Position numbers and translations under genes: made by a program. From positions 2,147 to 62,250 of the forward strand of contig DFHF01000062.1 of assembly GCA_002371825.1 (NCBI GenBank): DNA of 60,104 nt, in the 5' to 3' direction. Below the pieces are notes generated by a model. The model did not search any database. It had not been told where the DNA came from and saw only the letters and a list, made by a program, of their open reading frames with translations. The stretch comes from Ruminococcus flavefaciens. GTDB lineage: Bacteria > Bacillota > Clostridia > Oscillospirales > Ruminococcaceae. This document shows, piece after piece, positions 7,735-16,071 of this stretch. Within the stretch, counting starts at the first letter, position 1, and every line of letters begins with the position of its first letter.

Positions 7735-7938
7735 ATGAAAATTACCCTCAACCCTGATAAGGAAGTTGTTGCAAGAGTCAAGGAAGGCCTTAAAATGAAG
7801 GACGGATACTGTCCCTGCCGCCTTGCTAAGACTCCGGAAAATAAATGTATGTGCAAGGAGTTCCGTGACCAGATCGCTGATCCGGATTTTGAGGGATTCT
7901 GCCACTGTATGCTTTACTATAAATCAAAGGAGGACTAA
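7735..7938 (+). CDS. Miniature ferredoxin-thioredoxin reductase catalytic subunit-like protein
   Basis: A 67-residue protein carrying the three Cys-x-Cys motifs of the FTR catalytic (beta) chain: CPC at 26-28, CMC at 38-40 and CHC at 56-58. In that family four cysteines hold a [4Fe-4S] cluster and one CPC and one CHC cysteine form the redox-active disulfide. Plant and cyanobacterial beta chains are about 110-120 residues, so this is a much shortened form. The spacing between the first two motifs is 9 residues rather than about 16. AGGAGG precedes the ATG. A thioredoxin gene starts 1 base after its stop, with its ribosome site inside this gene, supporting thioredoxin as the partner. The electron donor (ferredoxin or another protein) is not visible. 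Confidence 0.82.
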   Translation: MKITLNPDKEVVARVKEGLKMKDGYCPCRLAKTPENKCMCKEFRDQIADPDFEGFCHCMLYYKSKED

Positions 7939-7939
7939 T

Positions 7940-8257
7940 ATGAACGAGATCGAGATCACCAAGGAAAATTTCGATGATGAGGTCAGAAATTACAGGGGTA
8001 TGCCTGTACTGCTTGACTTCTGGGCAAGCTGGTGCGGACCATGCATGATGCTCTCACCTATCATTGAAGAGATCGCTGATGAGTACGACGGTAAGATAAA
8101 GGTAGGCAAAGTCAATGTTGATGAACAGCCTGAGCTTGCTGCCGCTTTCAAAGTAGAAAGCATCCCCCTCGTAGTCGTAGTAAAGGACGGAGCTATTACA
8201 GCTGGTGCTATGGGATATCGTCCCAAGGAAGAGATACTGGCTCTCCTCGATAAATAA
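7940..8257 (+). CDS. trxA: Thioredoxin
   Basis: Protein disulfide reductase of 105 residues with the canonical active site FWASWCGPCMM (Cys32, Cys35), the cis-proline segment VESIPLVVV and the C-terminal GYRPKEEILALLD. The start ATG at 7940 has GGAGG at 7929-7933 inside the end of the upstream mini-FTR gene, so translation is likely coupled. Its placement right after an FTR catalytic subunit suggests reduction by ferredoxin rather than by an NADPH flavoprotein. The operon ends at the hairpin immediately downstream. Confidence 0.96.
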   Translation: MNEIEITKENFDDEVRNYRGMPVLLDFWASWCGPCMMLSPIIEEIADEYDGKIKVGKVNVDEQPELAAAFKVESIPLVVVVKDGAITAGAMGYRPKEEILALLDK

Positions 8258-8264
8258 TGACAAG

Positions 8265-8288
8265 AACCGGAGCATTGCTCCGGTTTTT
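8265..8288 (+). terminator. Intrinsic terminator after thioredoxin
   Basis: AACCGGAGC and GCTCCGGTT around ATT, followed by a T-run (TTTTTT). Confidence 0.88.
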
Positions 8289-8290
8289 TC

Positions 8291-8319
8291 TTGACATATA
8301 CTTTATGTTATGATATAAT
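8291..8319 (+). promoter_or_regulatory. Consensus promoter of the GNAT gene
   Basis: TTGACA (8291-8296), 17-base spacer, TATAAT (8314-8319). It starts right behind the preceding terminator. Confidence 0.88.
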
Positions 8320-8348
8320 TGAGAAAATATTTTTCAGGAGGTATTATC

Positions 8349-8816
8349 ATGAACATAAGAAGATTCACCATTTCCGACGCACAGGAAACTGCTGCTATGA
8401 TCGCTAAAACTCTTCGTATCAGCAATGTAAAGGATTATACTCCTGAAATGATGGAGGAATGTGTCCGCTCACTCAGTTCGGAGAACCTTATAGAACGTGC
8501 CGGCTGGCTGCATTTCTATGTTGTCGAGAATGATAACAGGATAATCGGCTGCGGCGGTATCGGTCCGTACTGGGGAAAAGCTGACGAGAGCAGTCTTTTC
8601 ACTATTTTTGTTGATCCGGATTGTCAGGGAAAAGGTATCGGCAGAGCTATTATAAATACCCTCGAACAGGACGAATTCTACCTGAGAGCTAAGCGTGTCG
8701 AGATCCCCTCCTCTATAACAGCTGTGAATTTCTATAAGAAATTCGGCTACGACCATAAGCCCAGATTTGAAGAACCGGATGAGGAAAAAATATACCGGCT
8801 CGAAAAATTCAGATAA
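8349..8816 (+). CDS. GNAT-family N-acetyltransferase
   Basis: Acetyl-CoA-dependent acetyltransferase of 155 residues; the substrate is unknown. The acetyl-CoA loop is visible as VDPDCQGKGIGRAIINTLE, and the fold's final strand as SITAVNFYKKFGY. The N-terminus MNIRRFTISDAQETAAMI is typical of the family. ATG 8349 follows AGGAGG by 8 bases; an upstream in-frame ATG lacks a site. The gene is monocistronic, with a strong consensus promoter and no shared operon. Confidence 0.9.
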   Translation: MNIRRFTISDAQETAAMIAKTLRISNVKDYTPEMMEECVRSLSSENLIERAGWLHFYVVENDNRIIGCGGIGPYWGKADESSLFTIFVDPDCQGKGIGRAIINTLEQDEFYLRAKRVEIPSSITAVNFYKKFGYDHKPRFEEPDEEKIYRLEKFR

Positions 8817-8886
8817 AAAAGACAGCTCCCGCTGACTTTTTGATTACACTTATATATTTGCGGCATAATATTACTGAGGTGATACT

Positions 8887-9030
8887 ATGCTTGGATTTAT
8901 TTTAGGCTCCATGTTCGGCGGCACTATAGGAGTTTTTACCATGTGCCTTTGCAGGACTGCTTCTGATTCAGACGATTCCATAGGCAGGGATAGTCCGGAT
9001 CAAAAGAATATATATACCAATATAAAATAA
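8887..9030 (+). CDS. Tiny membrane protein, DUF3789-like
   Basis: A 47-residue ORF beginning MLGFILGSMFGGTIGVFTMC, with GAGGTG 6 bases before the ATG. A single hydrophobic segment (residues 1-20) ends in the CLCRTAS motif, followed by a polar tail rich in Asp and Ser. I recognise the pattern of DUF3789 proteins, small single-span proteins often found on mobile elements. Their function is unknown. A shorter relative with the same hydrophobic-then-CxC layout follows at 9161. No other mobile-element gene is visible here. Confidence 0.7.
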   Translation: MLGFILGSMFGGTIGVFTMCLCRTASDSDDSIGRDSPDQKNIYTNIK

Positions 9031-9160
9031 ACATATAGTAATAACGAAGTCAAAATTTAAAAAATGTAGTATTTTTTAAGGTTATTTTAAGAAAAGTACT
9101 CCATAATATACTTGAATAGAATATGTGTGTGAAAATTACAGATGAAAAGGAGGTTAGTCA

Positions 9161-9283
9161 ATGTTAATTCTTATAATAGGAATCATTGTAAGCGGTGCTG
9201 CGGCAACATTGTCAATATGTATGTGCAAAGCTGCTTCGTGGGCTGATAATATAAAAACAGTTTCAGACACCACACTAAAATGA
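9161..9283 (+). CDS. Second tiny CxC membrane protein, likely paralogue of the preceding one
   Basis: A 40-residue ORF with a perfect AGGAGG site 7 bases from its ATG. A hydrophobic segment (MLILIIGIIVSGAAATLSI) is followed by CMCKAASWADN, matching the CLCRTASDSDD position of the upstream protein. An intrinsic terminator closes the pair. Function unknown. It could be a membrane peptide, a small regulator or a remnant of a mobile element; the good ribosome site and terminator favour expression. Confidence 0.6.
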   Translation: MLILIIGIIVSGAAATLSICMCKAASWADNIKTVSDTTLK

Positions 9284-9308
9284 ATTCTTCCAATCTCTAT
9301 ACCTGTAT

Positions 9309-9348
9309 AAACAAGCTCCTGATTAGCACTCGGGAGCTTGTTTCTTTT
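9309..9348 (+). terminator. Intrinsic terminator after the small-protein pair
   Basis: AAACAAGCTCC pairs with GGGAGCTTGTTT across a 12-base loop, followed by CTTTTT. Confidence 0.82.
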
Positions 9349-9362
9349 TACACATAAGAAAA

Positions 9363-9395
9363 GATCGCAGCATCTTTATAGATGCTGCGATCTGT
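9363..9395 (-). terminator. Intrinsic terminator of the serS/par cluster
   Basis: On the minus strand, GATCGCAGCATC and GATGCTGCGATC enclose a short loop and run into TTTTCTT just after serS. Confidence 0.8.
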
Positions 9396-9398
9396 TTA

Positions 9399-10691
9399 TC
9401 ACTTCTTTTCAGGAACCTTTATAATGTCCTTGCGCATATAAGACTGAAGTGCCTTAGGAATACGAATTGAACCGTCCTCGTTGAGGTTATTCTCAACGAA
9501 TGCGATGAGCATTCTCGGAGGAGCAACAACTGTATTGTTAAGGGTATGTGGGAAGTACTTGTTTCCGTCCTCTGTCTTAACTCTGATGCCAAGACGGCGA
9601 GCCTGTGCATCACCAAGGTTAGAACAGCTTCCTACCTCGAAGTACTTCTTCTGACGTGGTGACCAAGCCTCAACGTCGATAGACTTTACCTTCAGGTCTG
9701 CAAGGTCGCCAGAGCAACATTCAAGTGTACGTACAGGGATATCAAGTGTGCGGAAGAACTCAACTGTATAGCTGTAGAGCTTGTGGAACCAGTCCATAGA
9801 CTCCTCTGGCTTACATACAACTACCATTTCCTGCTTCTCGAACTGGTGGATACGGTAAACACCGCGCTCCTCGATGCCCTTTGAACCAACTTCCTTACGG
9901 AAACATGGTGAATAGCTGGTAAGAGTCTGTGGAAGCTCGTTCTCAGGAAGGATAGTATCAATGAACTTACCTATCATAGAGTGCTCAGAAGTACCGATAA
10001 GGTAGAGATCCTCGCCTTCGATCTTATACATCATATTAGCCATATCGTCAAAGCTCATAACGCCTGTAACAACAGCACTTCTTATCATGAAAGGAGGGAT
10101 ATAGTATGTGAATCCCTTGTCTATCATGAAATCTCTTGCGTAAGAAAGAATACAGCTCTGGAGCAGTGCGATATCTCCCTTGAGGTAATAGAAACCGTTA
10201 CCGCTTGTGCTTCTTGCGCTGTCGATATCGATACCGTTTACCTTTTCCATGATATCAACATGATAAGGAACTTCAAAATCAGGAACAGCAGGCTCACCGA
10301 ATTTCTCGACCTCAACGTTCTCGGAATCGTCCTTGCCTATCGGAACACTGTCGTCGATAATATTAGGAATTACCATCATTATCTCTTTGATCTCGCCTTC
10401 AAGCTTTGTTTCGAGAGCTTCCATTTCAGCAAGCTTGTCGCCAAGCTCTGTTACCTCTGCCTTTGCCTTCTCAGCCTCTTCCTTCATGCCCTTAGCCATG
10501 AATCCGCCGATTTCTTTGCTTCTTACCTTACGGACGTTACGAAGGCTGTCACACTCTGTCTTTGTCTTTCTGTACTCCTCATCAAGAGTAACTACCTTAT
10601 CAACAAGTTCAAGCTTTTCGTCCTGAAACTTCTTCTTGATGTTTTCCTTTACAAGCTCAGGATTGGTTCTTATCAGTTTAATGTCGATCAT
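9399..10691 (-). CDS. serS: Seryl-tRNA synthetase
   Basis: Class II aminoacyl-tRNA synthetase charging tRNA-Ser (and tRNA-Sec if present), 430 residues, the usual length. The N-terminal long coiled-coil arm (residues about 30-105, rich in Lys/Glu) precedes the catalytic core. Motif 2 lies in SPCFRKEVGSKGIEERGVYR and motif 3 in NNTVVAPPRMLIAFVENN, with the serine-binding TSEHSM segment in between. It lies 14 bases downstream of parB and its GGAG site is in that gap, so it is probably cotranscribed with the chromosome-segregation genes. Confidence 0.97.
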   Translation of the reverse strand: MIDIKLIRTNPELVKENIKKKFQDEKLELVDKVVTLDEEYRKTKTECDSLRNVRKVRSKEIGGFMAKGMKEEAEKAKAEVTELGDKLAEMEALETKLEGEIKEIMMVIPNIIDDSVPIGKDDSENVEVEKFGEPAVPDFEVPYHVDIMEKVNGIDIDSARSTSGNGFYYLKGDIALLQSCILSYARDFMIDKGFTYYIPPFMIRSAVVTGVMSFDDMANMMYKIEGEDLYLIGTSEHSMIGKFIDTILPENELPQTLTSYSPCFRKEVGSKGIEERGVYRIHQFEKQEMVVVCKPEESMDWFHKLYSYTVEFFRTLDIPVRTLECCSGDLADLKVKSIDVEAWSPRQKKYFEVGSCSNLGDAQARRLGIRVKTEDGNKYFPHTLNNTVVAPPRMLIAFVENNLNEDGSIRIPKALQSYMRKDIIKVPEKK

Positions 10692-10705
10692 TTCAATTTA
10701 CTCCT

Positions 10706-11566
10706 TTATTCTTCTTTTGCGAGCTTTTCTGCAAGCGCCGCAAGATCTTCTTTATCATAAAATTCAAGGATGAGCGCACCCTTGTTCTTTGCATAATCTA
10801 CCTTGACTTTTCTGCCCAGTCTTTCGTTAAGTGAGATCTCCATCTCGACAAAATAGTTATCAATCCGCTTATCAGACTTCTCAGAAACTATATTTTCCGG
10901 CTCTGATGATCTCTGTGCAGCCTTTTCTACCTGTCTTACGGTAAGACTGCCTTCCGAAGCCTTTATTGCAGTTGCGATCATTAGTTCTTCATTATCAAAT
11001 CCCAGCAGCGCACGTCCGTGACCTGCTGAAATATCGCCTTTTTCGAGCATTTTCAGCACTCTTTCCGGCAGTGACAGAAGTCTTACTGCGTTTGCGATAG
11101 CTGAACGTGAACGTCCGACCATTTTTGCAACCTGATCCTGAGTCATGCCGTAGTTTTCGATAAGCTCATTATATCCGGCAGCCTCTTCAATAGGATTGAG
11201 GTTTTCTCTCTGCAGATTTTCGATAATTGCTATCTGCATTGTCTCAACATCGCTGAGTTCTCTTATTGTTACAGGAACCTCGTCAAGGCCAAGCATACGG
11301 GCAGCTCTCCAGCGTCTTTCGCCGGCTACTATCTGATAGCCGCCGCTGCTGAGAGGCCTTACAAGTATAGGCTGAAGCATTCCATGCTCCCTTATAGAAT
11401 CTGCGAGAGCTGTTATAGCCTCATCGCTGAAATTTTTTCTTGGCTGATCCCTGTTAGGTTCAAGCTCTGATGTCCGGAGCTTATTTTTTATCTGAACTTC
11501 ATTTGAATTGTCATTGAGAAGACTGCCTAGTCCTCCCAGACCGGAATTCAAACCGCCTTTTGCCAT
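10706..11566 (-). CDS. parB: Chromosome-partitioning protein ParB (Spo0J)
   Basis: CTP-dependent DNA clamp that loads at parS and organises the origin, 286 residues. The N-terminal ParA-interacting peptide is Gly/Leu-rich (GGLNSGLGGLGSLL). The CTPase core carries GERRWRA at 82-88 and ENLQRENLNPIEEA. The helix-turn-helix region with MTQDQVAKMVGRSRSAIANA reads parS. It is preceded by parA at 6 bases. Four parS sites lie within 5.5 kb, so this is the chromosomal ParABS system. Confidence 0.96.
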   Translation of the reverse strand: MAKGGLNSGLGGLGSLLNDNSNEVQIKNKLRTSELEPNRDQPRKNFSDEAITALADSIREHGMLQPILVRPLSSGGYQIVAGERRWRAARMLGLDEVPVTIRELSDVETMQIAIIENLQRENLNPIEEAAGYNELIENYGMTQDQVAKMVGRSRSAIANAVRLLSLPERVLKMLEKGDISAGHGRALLGFDNEELMIATAIKASEGSLTVRQVEKAAQRSSEPENIVSEKSDKRIDNYFVEMEISLNERLGRKVKVDYAKNKGALILEFYDKEDLAALAEKLAKEE

Positions 11567-11572
11567 GCTTTA

Positions 11573-12397
11573 TCACTCCTCTTTCTTCTTTTTATTGAAG
11601 GTAAAAATACCTCTTCTCTTCTTTTTTGGAAGTTCAAGGGGTTCACCCAGGAGCTCATGGCCAAGCAGCTCATATGACTCCGCTCCCTTTGAAGTCCTGT
11701 CATAATACAGCACAGGCTTTCCGTACGATGGAGCCTCTGAAATACGGACATTTCTCGGGATCTTTGTCTCAAACACCTTATCAGGGAAATATTTTTTCAC
11801 TTCTTCAACAACATCATTTGCGATATTAAGTCTTCCGTCAAACATTGTGAAGAGAATTCCCTCTATTTCAAGAGCGGGGTTATAGTTGCTCTTGACTATT
11901 TTAAATGTATTTACAAGCTGAGAAAGTCCCTCAAGAGCATAAAACTCCGCAAGCATAGGAATTATAATAGTGTTGCAGGCTACAAGTCCGTTAAGGGTTA
12001 TAGTTCCCAATGCAGGCGGACAGTCTATAAACACATAGTCATAATCGTCTTTACAGGTGAGAATCTGCATTTTGAGCCTGTTCAGGCGGTTTTCGTTATT
12101 AGCGAGTTCTATTTCACATCCGGCAAGATCTTCGGTTGCAGGCAGGATCGCAACATTTTCAAATTCTGTATCTATAATTGCATCCTGAATGCGGATCTTT
12201 CCGGTAATAACATCATAGGTAGAAGCAGAAACGGATTTCTTTTTTATTCCGAATCCTGTTGTCGTATTGCCCTGAGGATCAGAGTCTACACAAAGCACTT
12301 TTTTGCCTCTTGAACCAAGATATGCGGACAGATTAACAACGGTAGTTGATTTTCCTACTCCGCCTTTCTGGTTGGCAACAGCTATAATTTTGCCCAT
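11573..12397 (-). CDS. parA: Chromosome-partitioning ATPase ParA (Soj)
   Basis: Deviant Walker-A ATPase of the MinD/ParA family, 274 residues; it moves ParB-parS complexes and in Bacillus influences DnaA. Deviant P-loop KGGVGKST lies at residues 11-18, the DSDPQGNTTTGFG switch region follows, and DYVFIDCPPALG is Walker B. The C-terminus ends in a Lys/Arg-rich tail (KKKRRGIFTFNKKKKEE) that could aid nonspecific DNA binding. It is preceded by AAGGAAG and followed 6 bases later by parB. Two parS sites sit upstream, between it and noc. Confidence 0.96.
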   Translation of the reverse strand: MGKIIAVANQKGGVGKSTTVVNLSAYLGSRGKKVLCVDSDPQGNTTTGFGIKKKSVSASTYDVITGKIRIQDAIIDTEFENVAILPATEDLAGCEIELANNENRLNRLKMQILTCKDDYDYVFIDCPPALGTITLNGLVACNTIIIPMLAEFYALEGLSQLVNTFKIVKSNYNPALEIEGILFTMFDGRLNIANDVVEEVKKYFPDKVFETKIPRNVRISEAPSYGKPVLYYDRTSKGAESYELLGHELLGEPLELPKKKRRGIFTFNKKKKEE

Positions 12398-12486
12398 GAA
12401 ATCTTCCTTTCTTATTGTTATACAACTATTATACCACTTTTGGACACGCTTGTAAATACGATTTGCGAAATATTTGGCATAAAAAA

Positions 12487-12502
12487 TGTTTCACGTGAAA
12501 CT
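12487..12502. promoter_or_regulatory. parS site 1
   Basis: TGTTTCACGTGAAACT matches the 16-base Bacillus parS consensus except for the last base. It lies in the parA-noc gap. Confidence 0.92.
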
Positions 12503-12509
12503 TTTTTAT

Positions 12510-12525
12510 TGTTTCACGTGAAACA
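12510..12525. promoter_or_regulatory. parS site 2
   Basis: TGTTTCACGTGAAACA, a perfect palindromic parS, 7 bases from site 1 and just before the noc stop. Confidence 0.94.
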
Positions 12526-12530
12526 TTCCA

Positions 12531-13349
12531 TTAGACTTTATGCTGTATCGGTATTCTGACACGATATTCTATATAATTTTCACTCTGAATTTTTTTTGAA
12601 TCAGCAGAGATCCCTGCTGCCTGCATTGTTTCTACAGCACGATTAATAGTGTTTACGAACATTTTAACATTTTGAAACACCTTTGAACGCTTCTTATAGC
12701 TTGCTTTGTCACGCTGGCAGCCAATATAGTCTTCAATAAGCTTTTCTGTTTTCTCAACATTCAGATTATTTGTTATAATTTTATCAAGCACAACAGATCT
12801 ATCCTCTGTACTTCCAAGCTTAAGCAAAGCTCTTGCGTGACGCTCTGTGAGTCCATACCTAACGATCAGATCACGCTGTTCTTCGGATAATCTAAGTAAT
12901 CTCAGTTTATTTGCAACAGTACACTGAGCCTTTCCAAGCTGTGCAGCTGCCTCCTCCTGAGTCATTCCATAAAGAGTTATAAGCTTTTCAATCGCTGTTG
13001 CCTCTTCAAAAAAGGTAAGATCCTGTCTCTGAATATTCTCCACAAGAGCAAGAATTGCGGAATTTCTGTCGTTGATATCAAAAATAATGCATGGGACTTG
13101 ATCCATCCCGCATATTTGAGCAGCCCGAAGGCGGCGTTCACCTGAAATAAGTTCATATGTATCACCAACTCTGCGAACAGATAAGGGCTGTAAAATGCCA
13201 TTTGCCTTTATAGAATCAGCCAATGCGATCAGATCATCGGATTCAAAGCAAATTCTTGGCTGTTGGGAGTTCGGAGAAATCTTGTCAATATCAATATTCA
13301 AGACCTTTCCGATAGTTTTTTCTTTCTGAAATTTTAGTATTCCGGCCAT
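12531..13349 (-). CDS. noc: ParB-family nucleoid occlusion protein (Noc-like)
   Basis: Second ParB paralogue, 272 residues. It has the GERRLRAAQ motif at 70-78, ENIQRQDLTFFEEA, and a helix-turn-helix MTQEEAAAQLGKAQCTVANK. The short N-terminus MAGILKFQKEK resembles the amphipathic membrane-binding start of Noc, and gene order (parA next to noc next to rsmG) matches Bacillus noc. Noc-binding sites differ from parS by one base per half; I found none here. I chose ATG 13349, which has GAGGT upstream, over an upstream alternative. It could act at parS instead, as a second Spo0J. Confidence 0.85.
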   Translation of the reverse strand: MAGILKFQKEKTIGKVLNIDIDKISPNSQQPRICFESDDLIALADSIKANGILQPLSVRRVGDTYELISGERRLRAAQICGMDQVPCIIFDINDRNSAILALVENIQRQDLTFFEEATAIEKLITLYGMTQEEAAAQLGKAQCTVANKLRLLRLSEEQRDLIVRYGLTERHARALLKLGSTEDRSVVLDKIITNNLNVEKTEKLIEDYIGCQRDKASYKKRSKVFQNVKMFVNTINRAVETMQAAGISADSKKIQSENYIEYRVRIPIQHKV

Positions 13350-13469
13350 TTTATTACCTCGCAATCATTTAAACTACAATAATTATATCATTGCTCGGAA
13401 ATAAAATCTACACAAAAAATCCGCCTTTATATTACATAAAGGCGGAAAAAACAACTTTATTTTACTTTT

Positions 13470-14174
13470 TTATAGCAATTTCTTTTTTATCTGACTGCTA
13501 TTTCTGGGATATTTTGTCGGAGTTTGCGATATTTTTTCAATCAAGACAATTCTACGCTCTTCGGCCTCTACAGAATATTTTGTTTCACGTGAAACATTTC
13601 CTCCAAGAATTTTAATAGCGTTAAAGCCAATTGAAATATCCTCTGAAGGACCCTTCATTGAAATAAAAGAACCTCCAACCTTTACAAACGGGATACACAA
13701 CTCGCTAAGCAGTGACATATTTGCAACTGCTCGTGCACAGGCAAAATCAAATTTTTCACGATATTTCTCATCTTTTGAGACATCTTCCGCTCTTCCATGT
13801 ATGAAATCAGCAGAAATATCAAGCTTATCACAAAGAGACTGTAGAAATACGATTCTTTTATTCAGACTATCGAGCAAAGTGAAATTAATGTCAGGACGAT
13901 ATATTTTCATTGGAACTGAAGGAAATCCTGCACCAGTTCCGACATCAATAATATCAGACCTTTCAGGAATATCTACATACTTAAAAACAAGTACACTGTC
14001 TATAAAATGCTTGAATAAAATTTCCTCAGGATCTGTTATAGCTGTAAGATTAACGTTTTTATTATACTCCACAAGATAATCCGCATATGTATCAAATTTC
14101 TTATACATTTCTTCACTAAGAACAAGTCCATATTTAGAAAAAGCAGAGCAACAAAATTCAAAATCAGGAAGCAT
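13470..14174 (-). CDS. rsmG: 16S rRNA (guanine-527-N7)-methyltransferase RsmG
   Basis: SAM-dependent methyltransferase of G527 in 16S rRNA, 234 residues. The SAM motif IIDVGTGAGFPSVPMKI and the following LLDSLNKRIVFL acidic loop are present, as is ACARAVANMSLLSE. ATG 14174 has AAAGGAG upstream and overlaps the mnmG stop by 11 bases, so the two are translationally coupled. A perfect parS is embedded in its 3' part, contributing the residues VSRET to the protein. Confidence 0.95.
   Translation of the reverse strand: MLPDFEFCCSAFSKYGLVLSEEMYKKFDTYADYLVEYNKNVNLTAITDPEEILFKHFIDSVLVFKYVDIPERSDIIDVGTGAGFPSVPMKIYRPDINFTLLDSLNKRIVFLQSLCDKLDISADFIHGRAEDVSKDEKYREKFDFACARAVANMSLLSELCIPFVKVGGSFISMKGPSEDISIGFNAIKILGGNVSRETKYSVEAEERRIVLIEKISQTPTKYPRNSSQIKKKLL
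13581..13596. promoter_or_regulatory. parS site 3, inside rsmG
   Basis: Perfect TGTTTCACGTGAAACA within the coding sequence for residues near the rsmG C-terminus (the ...NVSRETK stretch). Confidence 0.93.
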
Positions 14175-16053
14175 CTGAAGCTCCTTTCTCTCTTTGAAGC
14201 CAGACTGCGAGAAGAGATATATCAGCTGGAGAGACTCCGGAAATACGGGAAGCCTGCCCAAGTGATACAGGCTTAACTTTATTTAGTTTTTCGATAGCTT
14301 CAAGTCTGAGTCCATATATATTGCGATAATCAAGATCCTCAGGGAATTTTTTCTCCTCCATTTTACGCATTTGCTCGATTTGAAGAAGCTGTTTTGAAAT
14401 ATATCCCTCGTACTTGATTTGTAATTCAACCTGCTCTTTAACCTCGTCACTAAGATCTGGTCTGTCTGGATCGATAAAAGCAATATCATTATAATTAATC
14501 TGAGGACGTCTTATAAGATCACTCATTTTACAACCGCTGCTCAAAGGAGATGTATGGCAAGATATTAAAAATTCATTTAATTCATCAGATGGACCAACAT
14601 TAATAGTATTAAGTCGGTTTATTTCACAGCTAACCTCTTTCTCCTTATTTAAAAGATGATCGTATCTTTCACGAGAGATCAATCCTATCTTATAACCGAT
14701 TGGAGAAAGTCTCTGATCGGCGTTATCCTGGCGGAGAATTAACCTGTACTCACTTCGAGAAGTCATCATTCTATACGGATCAGAGCATCCCTTTGTAACA
14801 AGATCATCGACAAGAGTGCCGATATATGAGCTTGCACGGTCAAGGATCATTGGTTCACGACCTTTTATTTTGAGTGCAGCATTTATACCTGCAACAATGC
14901 CCTGGGCTCCAGCCTCTTCGTATCCTGAGCTGCCATTAAACTGACCTGCCCCATAAAGTCCGCCGATTTTCTTGAATTCAAGTGTTGGCAATAACTGGAC
15001 AGGGTCGCAGCAGTCGTACTCTATTGCATAAGCCGGACGCATTATCTCTACGTCCTCAAGTCCCTCTATAGTTCTGAGAAAAGCAAGCTGAACATCCTCC
15101 GGCAGCGATGACGACATTCCCTGCAAATAGTATTCCTCTGTGCTAAGTCCCATTGGTTCAACAAAAAGCTGATGTCTGGGTTTGTCAGAAAATCTCACGA
15201 TTTTGTCCTCGATGGAAGGACAGTACCTTGGTCCTACTCCCTCTATCCTACCACTGTATAATGGTGACCTATCAAGGTTTGAAAGTATCACTTCATGTGT
15301 TTTACTATTTGTATATGTCACATAGCAGCTGACCTGATTCTGAAGTCCTTCAGTGGATGTTTCAAATGAAAAAGGTACGATGTTCTCGTCTCCATCCTGA
15401 CGCTCCATAATATCAAAATTGATACTTCTTTTATTTACTCGGCAGGGTGTTCCAGTCTTGAAGCGCCGCAGTTCAACTCCATTTTCCATAAGACTTTTTG
15501 ATAAATATTTACTCGGAAGAGCAGAATCCGGTCCGCTTTCATATGAAACTTCGCCAATATGAATCTTACCTTTAAGGTAAGTTCCGGTTGCGATAATGAC
15601 TGCCTTAACTGAATACTCAGCACCAAGTGATGTTCTGAGTCCGGTTATCTTATCGTCTTCAACAATTATCTCTGCAACTTCACCCTGTTTAACAAACAGA
15701 TTTTTTTGTTTTTCGCAGACTTCCTTCATGTAATTGTGATACTTTACTCTGTCAGCCTGAACTCTCAGACTATGAACAGCGGGGCCTTTTCCCCTGTTCA
15801 GCATACGGCTCTGGATAAAACAATGGTCCGCAGCTTTGCCCATTTCACCGCCCAAAGCGTCTATTTCACGGACAAGATGTCCCTTTGCAGTGCCTCCGAT
15901 TGACGGATTACAGGGCATATTTGCGATCTGATCCAGAGATATTGTAAACATCACAGTCCTGCATCCAAGTCTTGCAGAAGCAAGAGCTGCCTCTACTCCA
16001 GCGTGACCTGCGCCAACAACTGCGACATCAAATTCTCCCATTTTATATGACAT
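14164..16053 (-). CDS. mnmG: tRNA uridine-5-carboxymethylaminomethyl modification enzyme MnmG (GidA)
   Basis: FAD-dependent partner of MnmE that installs the cmnm5 group at wobble U34 of tRNAs, 629 residues (usual length). The N-terminal dinucleotide motif VGAGHAGVEAALA, the CNPSIGGTAKGHLVREID signature and the Cys-containing GTPCRVNKRSI stretch are visible. The C-terminal helical MnmE-binding domain ends in SGVSPADISLLAVWLQ. A parS lies 19-34 bases upstream of the ATG. It is coupled to rsmG by overlap. Confidence 0.97.
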   Translation of the reverse strand: MSYKMGEFDVAVVGAGHAGVEAALASARLGCRTVMFTISLDQIANMPCNPSIGGTAKGHLVREIDALGGEMGKAADHCFIQSRMLNRGKGPAVHSLRVQADRVKYHNYMKEVCEKQKNLFVKQGEVAEIIVEDDKITGLRTSLGAEYSVKAVIIATGTYLKGKIHIGEVSYESGPDSALPSKYLSKSLMENGVELRRFKTGTPCRVNKRSINFDIMERQDGDENIVPFSFETSTEGLQNQVSCYVTYTNSKTHEVILSNLDRSPLYSGRIEGVGPRYCPSIEDKIVRFSDKPRHQLFVEPMGLSTEEYYLQGMSSSLPEDVQLAFLRTIEGLEDVEIMRPAYAIEYDCCDPVQLLPTLEFKKIGGLYGAGQFNGSSGYEEAGAQGIVAGINAALKIKGREPMILDRASSYIGTLVDDLVTKGCSDPYRMMTSRSEYRLILRQDNADQRLSPIGYKIGLISRERYDHLLNKEKEVSCEINRLNTINVGPSDELNEFLISCHTSPLSSGCKMSDLIRRPQINYNDIAFIDPDRPDLSDEVKEQVELQIKYEGYISKQLLQIEQMRKMEEKKFPEDLDYRNIYGLRLEAIEKLNKVKPVSLGQASRISGVSPADISLLAVWLQREKGASDAS

Positions 16054-16071
16054 AAAAATTCCTCATTTAAT

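Noticed and set aside
9981..10760. Plus-strand open frame opposite serS (259 codons)
   Set aside because: Overlaps the conserved seryl-tRNA synthetase entirely and has an unlikely composition.
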